NCBI GenBank assembly: GCA_036723735.1
Contig: DAIMGT010000063.1
Coordinates: 1 to 23,097 of the forward strand
Reading direction: 5' to 3'
DNA length: 23,097 bases
From: UBA4656 sp002405525
GTDB lineage: Bacteria > Pseudomonadota > Gammaproteobacteria > Xanthomonadales > Ahniellaceae
Positions 14,271 through 21,449 of this stretch are shown in pieces. The position numbers and the translations under genes were made by a program. The notes under the pieces were generated by a model that was given only the letters and a program-made list of their open reading frames with translations, did no database searches and was not told the DNA's origin. How positions within the stretch are numbered: the stretch's first letter is position 1; each line of letters starts with the position of its first letter.

Positions 14271-15173
14271 ATGTCCGCCGCCAGGAAATCCAAACTCGGT
14301 CGGGGCCTCGACGCCCTGCTCGGCATCGACGCCGGCGGTGCCGTTGCGGGCGAGGCGCCCGGCGGCGAATTGCGCACGCTGCCGGTGGGCGCGATCCAGC
14401 CCGGGCGCTACCAGCCGCGCACCGGCATGGACCCGGAGCGGCTGAAGGAACTCGCCGATTCGATCCGCGCCCAGGGCCTGATCCAGCCGATCGTGGTGCG
14501 TCCGGTCGCGAGCGACCGCTACGAGATCATCGCCGGCGAACGCCGCTGGCGCGCCGCGCAGCTGGCCGACCTCGGCGAACTGCCGTGCGTGGTGCGCGAG
14601 GTGCCGGACCAGGCGACCATCGCGATGGCGCTGATCGAGAACATCCAGCGCGAGGACCTGAACCCGCTCGAGGAGGCGGCCGCGCTGAAGCGGCTGATCG
14701 ACGAGTTCTCGCTCACCCACCAGGCCGCCGCCGAAGCGGTCGGCCGCTCGCGGGCGGCGGTGAGCAACATGCTGCGCCTGCTCGACCTGCCGCCCGACAT
14801 CAAGGACCTGCTGGCGGCGCGGCGCCTGGAGATGGGCCATGCGCGCGCCCTGCTGACCCTGCCGGCGGCGTCCGCACGCAAGCTAGCGCAGGCAGCTGCC
14901 GACAACGGGTGGTCCGTGCGTGAACTCGAGGACCGCGCTCGGCAGGCGCACGAGACCGCCGGCGACGACAAGGGTCGCGGCAAGCCCGGCCCGCGCGCCG
15001 ATGGTGCCGCGCGCCCCGCCAGTGACCCCAACGTGGCGCAGTTGGAACAACAACTCGGCGAGCGGCTCGGCGCCAAGGTGTCGATCCAGCCCGGCCGAGG
15101 GGGCCGCGGCAGGCTGGTGATCGAATACTTCAGCCTCGACGAACTCGACGGCATCCTGGAGCGGTTCCGGTGA
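14271..15173 (+). CDS. parB: Chromosome partitioning protein ParB (Spo0J)
   Basis: A 300-aa parS-binding CTPase clamp. The N-terminal basic motif (KSKLGRGLDALLG) stimulates ParA. The CTP-binding domain includes LIQPIVVRP, the GERRWRAAQLA box and ENIQREDLNPLEEA. The HTH is near QAAAEAVGRSRAAVSNMLRL, and the C-terminal dimerisation domain ends in FSLDELDGILERFR. The linker (about 230-250) is Lys/Gly/Ala-rich. No perfect parS (TGTTNCACGTGNAACA-like) was found in this window; parS sites often lie elsewhere near the origin. The ATG lies 14 nt after the parA stop. Confidence 0.97.
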   Translation: MSAARKSKLGRGLDALLGIDAGGAVAGEAPGGELRTLPVGAIQPGRYQPRTGMDPERLKELADSIRAQGLIQPIVVRPVASDRYEIIAGERRWRAAQLADLGELPCVVREVPDQATIAMALIENIQREDLNPLEEAAALKRLIDEFSLTHQAAAEAVGRSRAAVSNMLRLLDLPPDIKDLLAARRLEMGHARALLTLPAASARKLAQAAADNGWSVRELEDRARQAHETAGDDKGRGKPGPRADGAARPASDPNVAQLEQQLGERLGAKVSIQPGRGGRGRLVIEYFSLDELDGILERFR

Positions 15174-15237
15174 CGGCGATGCATCCGCCCGCCACGGCCT
15201 GAAAGCGCGCGCCGGGATTCGCGGTCTTCTACCGGCG

Positions 15238-15765
15238 ATGTCCTCCAAGCAGGCCCAATTCGACGCCCTGGTGCGCGCCACTTCGTCCGACCTTTACCGG
15301 TTCGGCTACTGGCTGTGCCGCAGCGCGGCGCTGGCCGACGACCTCGTGCAGGAGACCTATCTGCGCGCCTGGCGTTCGCTCGACGACCTGCGCGACACCG
15401 CTGCCGCCAAGGCCTGGTTGGTGACCATCCTGCGGCGTGAGCACGCGCGGCTGCATGAGCGCAGGGCGCCGACGCTCGAATCGATCGACGAACGCGAGGC
15501 CCCCCTGCCCGACGACGACGCAGCGGTGCGCGCGCCCGACGACGTGAGCGAAGACACCCTGCTCCGCCGCGCCATCGGACGGCTCGACCGCAAGTACCGC
15601 GAACCGCTGCTGATGCAGGTGCTCTGCGGCTACACCTGCGAGGAAATTGCCGCCGAACTCGGGATCACCCCGCAGGCCGTGATGACCCAACTGTTCCGTG
15701 CGCGCCAGAAACTCAGGGCCGCGCTGGCGGGCCATGCCGCCGGAGATGCCCATGTCCTTCGATGA
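15238..15765 (+). CDS. ECF-type RNA polymerase sigma factor
   Basis: A 175-aa sigma-70 family protein. Region 2 (about 8-75) holds DLYRFGYWLCRSAALADDLVQETYLRAWRSL. Region 4 (about 113-168) holds the YREPLLMQVLCGYTCEEIAAELGITPQAVMTQLFRARQKL helix-turn-helix, with region 3 absent as in ECF sigmas. Start ATG at 15238, 64 nt after parB. The next gene overlaps by 14 bp and encodes a probable membrane-bound anti-sigma partner, so activity is likely controlled post-translationally. The signal and target promoters are unknown; no duplicated promoter element typical of autoregulation was identified upstream. Confidence 0.93.
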   Translation: MSSKQAQFDALVRATSSDLYRFGYWLCRSAALADDLVQETYLRAWRSLDDLRDTAAAKAWLVTILRREHARLHERRAPTLESIDEREAPLPDDDAAVRAPDDVSEDTLLRRAIGRLDRKYREPLLMQVLCGYTCEEIAAELGITPQAVMTQLFRARQKLRAALAGHAAGDAHVLR

Positions 15766-16432
15766 CCGCGACAAGGTGCTTCCCTTCCGCGCGTCGCACG
15801 ACGGCGGCGACGACCCCGTGTTCGAGGCGCGGCTGCGGCGCACGCTCGCGGTCGCGGCGCCCGCCGACCTCGAGGAGCGCATCCTGCTGCGCCAGACCAC
15901 CGCGGCGCGGCGCGAGGCCGGCGTCGCGCCGCGGCCCTGGATGGCCTGGCGCGCCGCCGCCGTGCTGGCGCTGAGCGTAGCCACGGCAGGCCTGTTCATC
16001 GTCGCCACGCCGCCCGTGCAGGCGCTGCCGGAACTGGCGATCGACCACACATTGCATCACGAGCCCGGTGCCACTGCGCGCACGGCGCGGGTCTCACCCT
16101 CGCAGGTGCGCGCGCTGTTCGCGCGCGGGGGCGTGCTGCTCGACGCACAGCCACCCGTGGTGCACTACATCAACCTCTGCGACCTCGGTCGCGACCTGTC
16201 GGTGCACTTCGTCAGCCGGCAGCCGGGCGGCCCGGTCACGCTTTACTACGTGCCCGGGCGTGTCGAGTCGATGCGGATGGACTTCCGTCAGGGCGGCTTC
16301 AGCGGGCGCAGCGTGCCGCTGGCGCGAGGCTCGCTGCTGCTGCTCGCCGACAGCGATGCCGACTTCGACCGCCTCGAGAGCCTCTGGCAGCAGGCGATCG
16401 AGCCCGGCGGCAGCGCCCGCGGAGACCGCTGA
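15752..16432 (+). CDS. DUF3379-like membrane protein, probable anti-sigma partner
   Basis: A 226-aa protein with one membrane segment (about 70-90, AAAVLALSVATAGLFIVATP), a cytoplasmic N-terminus and a periplasmic C-terminal domain. It resembles DUF3379 proteins found beside ECF sigma factors, for example LxHEPGA after the membrane span and VSRQPGGPVTLYYVPG. The zinc HxxxCxxC motif of ZAS anti-sigmas is absent. ATG 15752 is preferred because GGAG (15742-15745) lies six bases upstream; it overlaps the sigma gene by 14 bp. The anti-sigma role follows from topology and context, not from a proven motif. Confidence 0.85.
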   Translation: MSFDDRDKVLPFRASHDGGDDPVFEARLRRTLAVAAPADLEERILLRQTTAARREAGVAPRPWMAWRAAAVLALSVATAGLFIVATPPVQALPELAIDHTLHHEPGATARTARVSPSQVRALFARGGVLLDAQPPVVHYINLCDLGRDLSVHFVSRQPGGPVTLYYVPGRVESMRMDFRQGGFSGRSVPLARGSLLLLADSDADFDRLESLWQQAIEPGGSARGDR

Positions 16433-16467
16433 CGCTGCGCGATCGGGCGTCGCCGACGTCGCGGCGG

Positions 16468-16496
16468 TGGAAGGCTGCGTCCCGTTCCGCTAATGT
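16468..16496 (+). promoter_or_regulatory. Weak candidate promoter before the GT2 gene
   Basis: TGGAAG (16468-16473), a 17-nt spacer and TAATGT (16491-16496) lie in the 120-bp gap before the glycosyltransferase start at 16553. Each hexamer matches consensus at only three positions. Confidence 0.2.
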
Positions 16497-16552
16497 CCTG
16501 CGCCGATCGCGCCCCGGCTGCGGCGCGCCCACTCCAGCGCCCAGACCCGCCG

Positions 16553-17290
16553 ATGAGCCCTGCCGCACCCGAATTGTCGGTCGTCGTACCGGCGTTCAAC
16601 GAAGAAGAGAACCTGGCCGCGCTCGCCGAGGAGGTCGCCACGGCCTTGCGGGGACGGATCGCCTTCGAGATGGTGTTCGTCGACGACCACAGCCGCGACG
16701 GCACGCTGGCCGCGCTGCGCGCCGCGCGCGCCCGGCTGCCCGAACTGCGGGTGCTCCACCATCGGGAACGCTGCGGCCAGAGCACGGCGGTGCGCAGCGG
16801 CGTCAAGGCCGCGCGCGGGCCCTGGATCGCCACCCTCGACGGCGACGGCCAGAACGATCCGGCGGACATCCCGAAGCTGCTGGCCGCACGCGATGCCGCG
16901 CAGCCGCTGGTGAAGTGCTTCGCCGGCTGGCGCACGACACGTCGCGACGACGCGGTCAAGCGCCTGTCGTCGAAGGTCGCCAACGCGGTGCGCTCGCGCA
17001 TCCTGCGCGACGCCACGCCCGACACCGGCTGCGGGCTGAAGCTCTTCGAGCGCGCGGCGTTCCTCGAACTGCCGTGCTTCGACCACATGCACCGCTTCCT
17101 GCCGGCGCTGTTCCAGCGCGACGGCTGGCAGGTGGTGAGCGTGCCGGTCGGTCACCGCCCGCGCTTGCGGGGCGTGTCGAAGTACGACACGTGGAACCGT
17201 CTGTGGGTCGGCATCATCGACCTGCGCGGCGTGGGCTGGCTGATTCGTCGCGGCAAGCGCACCGTGGTGCAGGAGATCGATGCGGCATGA
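16553..17290 (+). CDS. Family 2 glycosyltransferase (dolichyl/undecaprenyl-phosphate sugar synthase type)
   Basis: A 245-aa GT-A fold enzyme. Motifs: LSVVVPAFNEEENL (8-21), FVDDHSRDGT, the TLDGDGQNDP metal/nucleotide site, and RGVSKYDTWNRL near the C-terminus. This matches DPM1/GtrB-like enzymes that transfer a sugar to polyprenyl phosphate, but it lacks the C-terminal membrane helices of ArnC and GtrB. The next gene supplies a small three-span membrane protein and overlaps by 4 bp (ATGA), which fits a catalytic subunit with a separate membrane partner. The donor sugar and acceptor are not determinable from sequence alone. Confidence 0.93.
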   Translation: MSPAAPELSVVVPAFNEEENLAALAEEVATALRGRIAFEMVFVDDHSRDGTLAALRAARARLPELRVLHHRERCGQSTAVRSGVKAARGPWIATLDGDGQNDPADIPKLLAARDAAQPLVKCFAGWRTTRRDDAVKRLSSKVANAVRSRILRDATPDTGCGLKLFERAAFLELPCFDHMHRFLPALFQRDGWQVVSVPVGHRPRLRGVSKYDTWNRLWVGIIDLRGVGWLIRRGKRTVVQEIDAA

Positions 17291-17628
17291 ACGAGCAGAT
17301 CGCGTGGTTGGCGTGGACCGGGATCGTGGTCACGCCATGGAAGCTGATCGGCTACACGGGCGCGCTGATGTTCGGCGCGCGCTGGGTGGTGCAGTTCGTG
17401 GCCACCAAACGCGCCGGCCGGCCGGTGATTCCGCGCCTGTTCTGGTACATGAGCGTGGTCGGCAGCCTGATGACGCTCAGCTACTTCCTGTTCTCGGCCA
17501 AGGCCGACTCGGTGGGCGTGCTGCAAAATCTGTTCCCTGCCTTCACCGCCTTCTACAGCTTGTGGCTGGATATCCGCCATCGCGGCTGGGACAAGTCGCG
17601 GAATCACTGGGATCCGCAGCGGCAGTAG
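17287..17628 (+). CDS. Small membrane protein with lipid-A-disaccharide synthase N-terminal-like domain
   Basis: A 113-aa protein of the LAB_N (Lipid_A_disac_synth N-terminal) type. Three hydrophobic spans: about 8-30, 49-68 and 77-95. Typical motifs are GYTGALMFGARWVVQF, RPVIPRLFWYMSVVGSLM and QNLFPAFTAFYSLWLDIRHR. Such proteins commonly sit beside GT2 polyprenyl-phosphate glycosyltransferases, and a flippase or membrane-anchor role has been proposed. It is not LpxB itself. The start codon overlaps the GT2 stop, so the two are co-translated. Confidence 0.92.
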   Translation: MNEQIAWLAWTGIVVTPWKLIGYTGALMFGARWVVQFVATKRAGRPVIPRLFWYMSVVGSLMTLSYFLFSAKADSVGVLQNLFPAFTAFYSLWLDIRHRGWDKSRNHWDPQRQ

Positions 17629-17717
17629 GTTCCTGCTTGAGGGTGCAGGGCCAGAACCTCCCAGGCAGCGGCGCGTCGGCGATTGACGTTTCGATGCAGG
17701 CTCTTGGCGGTCCGCAG

Positions 17718-17744
17718 GGTGCAATGAGCGCGTCGAACTGCACC
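17718..17744 (+). repeat. REP-like palindromic unit 1
   Basis: 27 nt: GGTGCAAT at one end and ACTGCACC at the other around an 11-nt middle (GAGCGCGTCGA). The outer six bases pair perfectly (GGTGCA/TGCACC). It resembles the widespread GGTGCAATGAGCGC-type intergenic palindromes of proteobacteria. Confidence 0.6.
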
Positions 17745-17757
17745 GCTGCGATAGGGC

Positions 17758-17784
17758 GGCGCGATCCGCAGCGCTCATCGCACC
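17758..17784 (-). repeat. REP-like palindromic unit 2, inverted
   Basis: 27 nt on the minus strand: GGTGCGAT and ATCGCGCC ends around GAGCGCTGCGG. The ends pair with one G-T wobble. It shares GGTGCRATGAGCGC with unit 1 but faces the other way, 13 nt from it: a BIME-like pair. Confidence 0.6.
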
Positions 17785-17925
17785 AGGGCTTGCTCGTTCC
17801 CCGTTTCCTGCGTTTTCCGCTGCCAAGAGCGATCCTGCCCTGCCCGCGTCGATCCGCAGCTTTCCGCGCCATCCGCGTTCCGCGTCCTGCATCGTGCACC
17901 TTGCGCGATCGCGCGAGCCCCCTGC

Positions 17926-18303
17926 TCAGGCGAGGTCGATGGCGTGGCGCTTGAGGGATTCGAGCGGCACCGCGCGCAGCGTCGATTCATGCGTGGCCGC
18001 CAGCGCCACCTTCGGCGCCACGCCGGCTTCGAAGGCCTCGCGCCAGCGCGCGGCGCACAGGCACCAGCGATCGCCGGGCTTGAGGCCGGGGAAGCCCGCT
18101 TCCGGGACCGGGGTGACGAGGTCGTTGCCGCGGGCACGGCTGAATTCGAGGAAGTCCGCGGTCACCACGGCGCACACTGTGTGCAGGCCACGATCATGGG
18201 CGTCGGTGTTGCAGCAGCCGTCGCGGAACCAGCCGGTCAACGGCGCATGGCTGCAGTCGGCCAGTGGTTCGCCGAAGACATTGCGGGCGGGCTCGGGGCT
18301 CAT
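17926..18303 (-). CDS. DUF2237 family protein
   Basis: A 125-aa protein matching DUF2237 throughout: NVFGEPLADCS at the start, PLTGWFRDGCCNTDAHDRGLHTVCAVVT, then GDRWCLCAARWREAF and a C-terminal VALAATHESTLRAVPLESLK. Conserved Cys and His residues (GCCNT, DRGLHTVC, WCLCA) suggest metal or redox chemistry, but the function of the family is unknown. Its ATG overlaps the stop of the saccharopine-dehydrogenase-like gene (ATGA at 18300-18303), making it the last gene of a coupled trio. Confidence 0.93.
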   Translation of the reverse strand: MSPEPARNVFGEPLADCSHAPLTGWFRDGCCNTDAHDRGLHTVCAVVTADFLEFSRARGNDLVTPVPEAGFPGLKPGDRWCLCAARWREAFEAGVAPKVALAATHESTLRAVPLESLKRHAIDLA

Positions 18304-19706
18304 GGCGGGGACGCCGGTTGCGGTGGAGAGGTCGGTTGCGGCGCGGGGGGCGTTGCCGGTTCCGTGCGCGGTCCGCCAAGACGTACGCCGGGCATCGAGA
18401 GAATCCAGTCCGCGCCCATCAGTTGCGAGGGCGTGCGGTAACCGCCCTCGCGCGGCGGATCGCGCAACAGTCGCTCGACGATGCCGACCGCGCACCAGGC
18501 GGTGACGTCGTAGCCGTTGGGCGTGTCGAGTTCGGCGCGGTGCAGGGTGCCGTCGGCGCCGCGCAGTTCGCCCCAGACGCGGCAGCCGCTGACCGCGCGC
18601 CGCGCATCGGACGGCCCGCGCACCGCGCCGGCGCGGCCGGCCAGCCAGCGGCGCAGCGGACCGAGGCCGGCCAGCGGTGCCAGCCAGCGCCAGCGGCGCA
18701 GACGCGCGATGGTGGCCGGTGGCATCGCCATGTAGACCTCGATGTCGGGCGCGCCGGTGGTCAGGTGCGCGGTGTAGACGTCGCCCCAGGGGATGGTGGT
18801 CGCCGCGCGCGGCACGCCGTCGCGCAGGAACGTTCGCTCCTTCCACGCCAGCGGCACATCGACCAGCGCACCGGCGCGGCGCACGCGGCCGCCGCGCGCG
18901 AGGCCTTCGACGCTGGTGCGCGCGGTGCCGGGGCTGGGGCCGCCGCCGGCTTCGAAGGCCAGCACCAGCTCGCGCGGATCGGCGGCATCGCGCGCCAGCA
19001 GCGCGGCGAGCGAATCGGTGGGCACGACGTCGAAGCCGGCGCCGGGCACCAGGTTCACGCCGCGCTGCCGCGCGCGGGCGTGCTCGGCGTGGCAGTGCGC
19101 GAAGACGTCGATCTCGCCGGTGATGTCGACGTAGTGCGCGCCCACGGTGAGGCACGCTTCGAGCATCGGCGCACAGGTGGCCGAGAACGGCCCCGCGCAG
19201 TGCAGGACCAGCGACGCGCCGTCGAGCGCCGCGCGCAGGGTCGCGGCGTTCGTGAGGTCGAAGCTGCGCGCCGGCAGCCCGTGCTCGTGCGCCAGCGCCT
19301 CGACTTCAGCGGCGCGACGGCCGGCGAGGATGGGCCGCAGGCCACGACGCAGCGCTTCGGCGAGCACCAGCAGGCCGGTGTACCCGTTCGCGCCATAGAG
19401 CAGCCAATGCGGCGCGGGCGCGGCGGCGGACGCGTCCGGGACCAGCGGCGCAGTCGTGGTGAACGCCTGCGCTCCGTCGGGGTTTGCACCCGGAGCGGGT
19501 GCGGCCGGCGACCCGGCCGCGGGGCCGGGTTCGGCAGGGACCGGATCGACGCCCCTGGCATCGGGCGGCGGGGAGTTGGCCTGCGCGGCATCGGCCGGCG
19601 CTGGCGCGGCGCCGACGATGACGGGCTCCACGGGCGCAGGCGGCGCAGCCGCAGCAGGCGGTTTGCGCCGGCGCCCGCCGCTGCCGCCGGCAAACTTGCC
19701 GGTCAC
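18300..19706 (-). CDS. Saccharopine dehydrogenase-like NAD(P)-binding protein with Pro/Ala-rich N-terminal extension
   Basis: A 468-aa protein. From residue 101 it follows the trans-acting enoyl-reductase/saccharopine dehydrogenase-like family: WLLYGANGYTG nucleotide-binding loop, LAGRRAAEVEAL, VLHCAGPFSATCAPMLEAC, YVDITGEIDVF, then GAGFDVVPTDSLA and a long C-terminal domain. These proteins probably act on a lipid or acyl substrate rather than on saccharopine. Residues 1-99 are Pro/Ala/Gly-rich and probably disordered, absent from ordinary members of about 390 aa. GTG 19706 is supported because it forms a GTGA overlap with the stop of the upstream SDR. The C-terminus is also Pro/Thr-rich (about 450-468). 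Confidence 0.88.
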   Translation of the reverse strand: MTGKFAGGSGGRRRKPPAAAAPPAPVEPVIVGAAPAPADAAQANSPPPDARGVDPVPAEPGPAAGSPAAPAPGANPDGAQAFTTTAPLVPDASAAAPAPHWLLYGANGYTGLLVLAEALRRGLRPILAGRRAAEVEALAHEHGLPARSFDLTNAATLRAALDGASLVLHCAGPFSATCAPMLEACLTVGAHYVDITGEIDVFAHCHAEHARARQRGVNLVPGAGFDVVPTDSLAALLARDAADPRELVLAFEAGGGPSPGTARTSVEGLARGGRVRRAGALVDVPLAWKERTFLRDGVPRAATTIPWGDVYTAHLTTGAPDIEVYMAMPPATIARLRRWRWLAPLAGLGPLRRWLAGRAGAVRGPSDARRAVSGCRVWGELRGADGTLHRAELDTPNGYDVTAWCAVGIVERLLRDPPREGGYRTPSQLMGADWILSMPGVRLGGPRTEPATPPAPQPTSPPQPASPP

Positions 19707-20521
19707 GGCGCACCCTTTGCCACGCGGCCGCCCGCGAGCTGCAGCAGCTTGCGGAAGTACACGCCCGGCAGGAAGCGCTTGAGGCGCCAGCGCCAGGCCT
19801 CGGCCGCGGTCGGCAGGATCAGGAAGGTGCCGGCCTGGGCCTGCGCGAAGACGGACGCGGCGATGTCGTCGGCGCTCTCGCGCGCGTGGTCCATCAACTT
19901 GTTGGCCATCTCGAGTATCTGCGAATCGCCGCGGAAGTTCTCGGTAAGACTGGTGCGGAAGAACGACGGGCAGACGACGCTGACCCGCACGCCGTTGCCG
20001 TACAGTTCGGCGCGCAGGCTCTCGGACAGGGCCACCACGCCGGCCTTGGCCACGCTGTAGGTCATCAGCCCCGGTGCACCGGCCAGCCCAGCGAACGAGG
20101 CGATGTTGACGATCGCACCGCCGCCGGCGGCCACCATGCGCGGCGCGAACAGCCGGCAGCCGCGCACCACGCCGAGCAGGTTGAGGTTGAGCATCCACTG
20201 CCACTCGTCCATCGGCGCGTCGAGCAGGCTGCCGCCGCTGGCCACGCCGGCGTTGTTGACCAGCACGTCGAGCCGCGGCCAGCGCGCGTGCACGGCGTCG
20301 CGCAGCGCTTCCATCGAGGCGTCCGACCCGACGTCGCAGGCCATCGCCCAGTGCGGGTCGCCGCCGAGCGCCGCCACGGTCTCGCGTGCGCGGTCCTCCC
20401 GGATGTCGGCCACGCAGACGGCGTAACCGGACGAGTCGTAGCGACGCGCGAGCGCGCGGCCGAGGCCGGACCCGGCGCCGGTGATCAACACAGTGGATTG
20501 GGGCAGGGTGGGCTGGGTCAT
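19703..20521 (-). CDS. Short-chain dehydrogenase/reductase
   Basis: A 272-aa classical SDR. TVLITGAGSGLGRALA (about 10-25) is the TGxxxGxG cofactor motif. DVLVNNAGVAS is the NNAG motif; catalytic Ser lies in NIASFAGLAGAPG and Tyr-Lys in TYSVAKAG. An additional C-terminal segment (WRWRLKRFLPGVYFRKLLQLAGGRV) is basic and amphipathic, suggesting membrane association as in the SDRs that act on fatty or lipid substrates. First gene of a coupled trio with the saccharopine-dehydrogenase-like and DUF2237 genes. Start ATG 20521, 84 bp from a divergent SDR gene. Confidence 0.93.
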   Translation of the reverse strand: MTQPTLPQSTVLITGAGSGLGRALARRYDSSGYAVCVADIREDRARETVAALGGDPHWAMACDVGSDASMEALRDAVHARWPRLDVLVNNAGVASGGSLLDAPMDEWQWMLNLNLLGVVRGCRLFAPRMVAAGGGAIVNIASFAGLAGAPGLMTYSVAKAGVVALSESLRAELYGNGVRVSVVCPSFFRTSLTENFRGDSQILEMANKLMDHARESADDIAASVFAQAQAGTFLILPTAAEAWRWRLKRFLPGVYFRKLLQLAGGRVAKGAP

Positions 20522-20605
20522 GCCTGCGCATCGGCGGTTATCATCCTCGTCCGATTGTAGGCGCTGGCCGCGCCGCCGCCGCATCCCTTTCCGTACGGAC
20601 CCGCC
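20522..20605. promoter_or_regulatory. Divergent promoter region between two SDR genes
   Basis: Only 84 bp separate two divergent starts. Leftward, TACAAT (20559 to 20554) is a good -10 about 33 nt from the ATG at 20521, without a clear -35. Rightward, TATCAT (20539-20544) could be a -10, also without a matching -35. Shared regulation is possible. Confidence 0.3.
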
Positions 20606-21370
20606 ATGGACCCGAAACTGTTCGACCTCACCGGCAAGACCGCCATCGTGACCGGCGCCTCGCGCGGCATCGGCGAAGCGACCGCCCGCCTGCTGGCGTC
20701 TTTCGGCGCGCACGTGATCGTCTCCAGCCGCAAGCAGGACGCCTGCGAGGCGGTGGTCGCCGGCATCCGCGCCGACGGCGGCGTGGCGAGCGCCATCGCG
20801 GCCCACATCGGCGACACGGGGGCGATCGACGCGCTGTTCCAGAAGATCGCCGACAGGGGCTTCGCGCCCGACATCCTGGTCAACAACGCCGCCGCCAACC
20901 CCTACTTCGGGCCGATGCTCGACATGGGCATGGATGCTTTCGACAAGACCGTCGAGGTCAACATCCGCGGCTATTTCTACGCCACCCAGAAGGCCGCGCA
21001 GTCGATGCGCGCGCGCGGCGGTGGCGCGATCGTCAACGTGGCCTCCGTCAACGGCCGCCGCGCGGCGCCGATGCAGGGCGTGTACTCGATGACCAAGGCC
21101 GCGATCCTGTCGATGACCGAAGGCTGGGCAAAGGAGCTCGGCGGCCACGGCATCCGCGTCAACGCGGTGCTGCCGGGACTCACCGACACCAAGTTCGCCA
21201 GCGCGCTGACCACCAACGAGCAGATCCTCAAGGGCTTCCTGCGCCAGGTGCCGCTGGCCCGCGTGGCGCAGCCGGACGAGATCGCGCCGATGATCGCCTT
21301 CCTGTGCACGCCGGCGGCGAGCTACATCACGGGGGCGAGCTTCGCGGTGGATGGGGGCTACCTAAGCTAG
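20606..21370 (+). CDS. Short-chain dehydrogenase/reductase (FabG/DHRS4-like)
   Basis: A 254-aa classical SDR. TAIVTGASRGIGEATARLL (about 12-30) is the cofactor motif; VSSRKQ suggests NADP preference. NNAAANPYFGPM, the catalytic Ser in NVASVNGRRAAPMQG, Tyr-Lys in VYSMTKAA, and the C-terminal YITGASFAVDGGYLS are present. It resembles the DHRS4 or glucose-dehydrogenase-like carbonyl reductase group. The substrate is unknown. ATG 20606 is the only plausible start. It is a single gene, divergent from the SDR-led trio and followed by the AT-richer region. Confidence 0.94.
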   Translation: MDPKLFDLTGKTAIVTGASRGIGEATARLLASFGAHVIVSSRKQDACEAVVAGIRADGGVASAIAAHIGDTGAIDALFQKIADRGFAPDILVNNAAANPYFGPMLDMGMDAFDKTVEVNIRGYFYATQKAAQSMRARGGGAIVNVASVNGRRAAPMQGVYSMTKAAILSMTEGWAKELGGHGIRVNAVLPGLTDTKFASALTTNEQILKGFLRQVPLARVAQPDEIAPMIAFLCTPAASYITGASFAVDGGYLS

Positions 21371-21449
21371 TTGCGTCTACTGCCAACTCTCTTGAGGCAG
21401 GATGGTTGCGTCTCTGTTAGCATGCGAACGGCTGAACGCCAACTCCGTA
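21371..21449. other. Short intergenic region at the composition break
   Basis: Holds a 9-bp direct repeat GTTGCGTCT (21370-21378 and 21405-21413), a small hairpin CTGCC/GGCAG (21380-21400, 11-nt loop) and the near-palindrome GTTAGCATGCGAAC (21416-21429). It lies between convergent gene ends. A weak bidirectional terminator is possible; no T-run is present. Confidence 0.35.

Larger units (their letters stand above)
17700..17830. repeat. Inverted-repeat array between convergent operons
   Basis: An outer 9-bp inverted repeat GCTCTTGGC (17700-17708) and GCCAAGAGC (17822-17830) brackets two inner 27-nt palindromic units. The whole lies in the 297-bp space (17629-17925) between two convergent operons, where no coding potential is seen. 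It may end transcription from both sides. Confidence 0.5.

Noticed and set aside
12815..15237. parS site near parAB
   Set aside because: CACGTG cores occur in several places (for example near 11694 and 13106), but none extends to the 16-bp parS palindrome.
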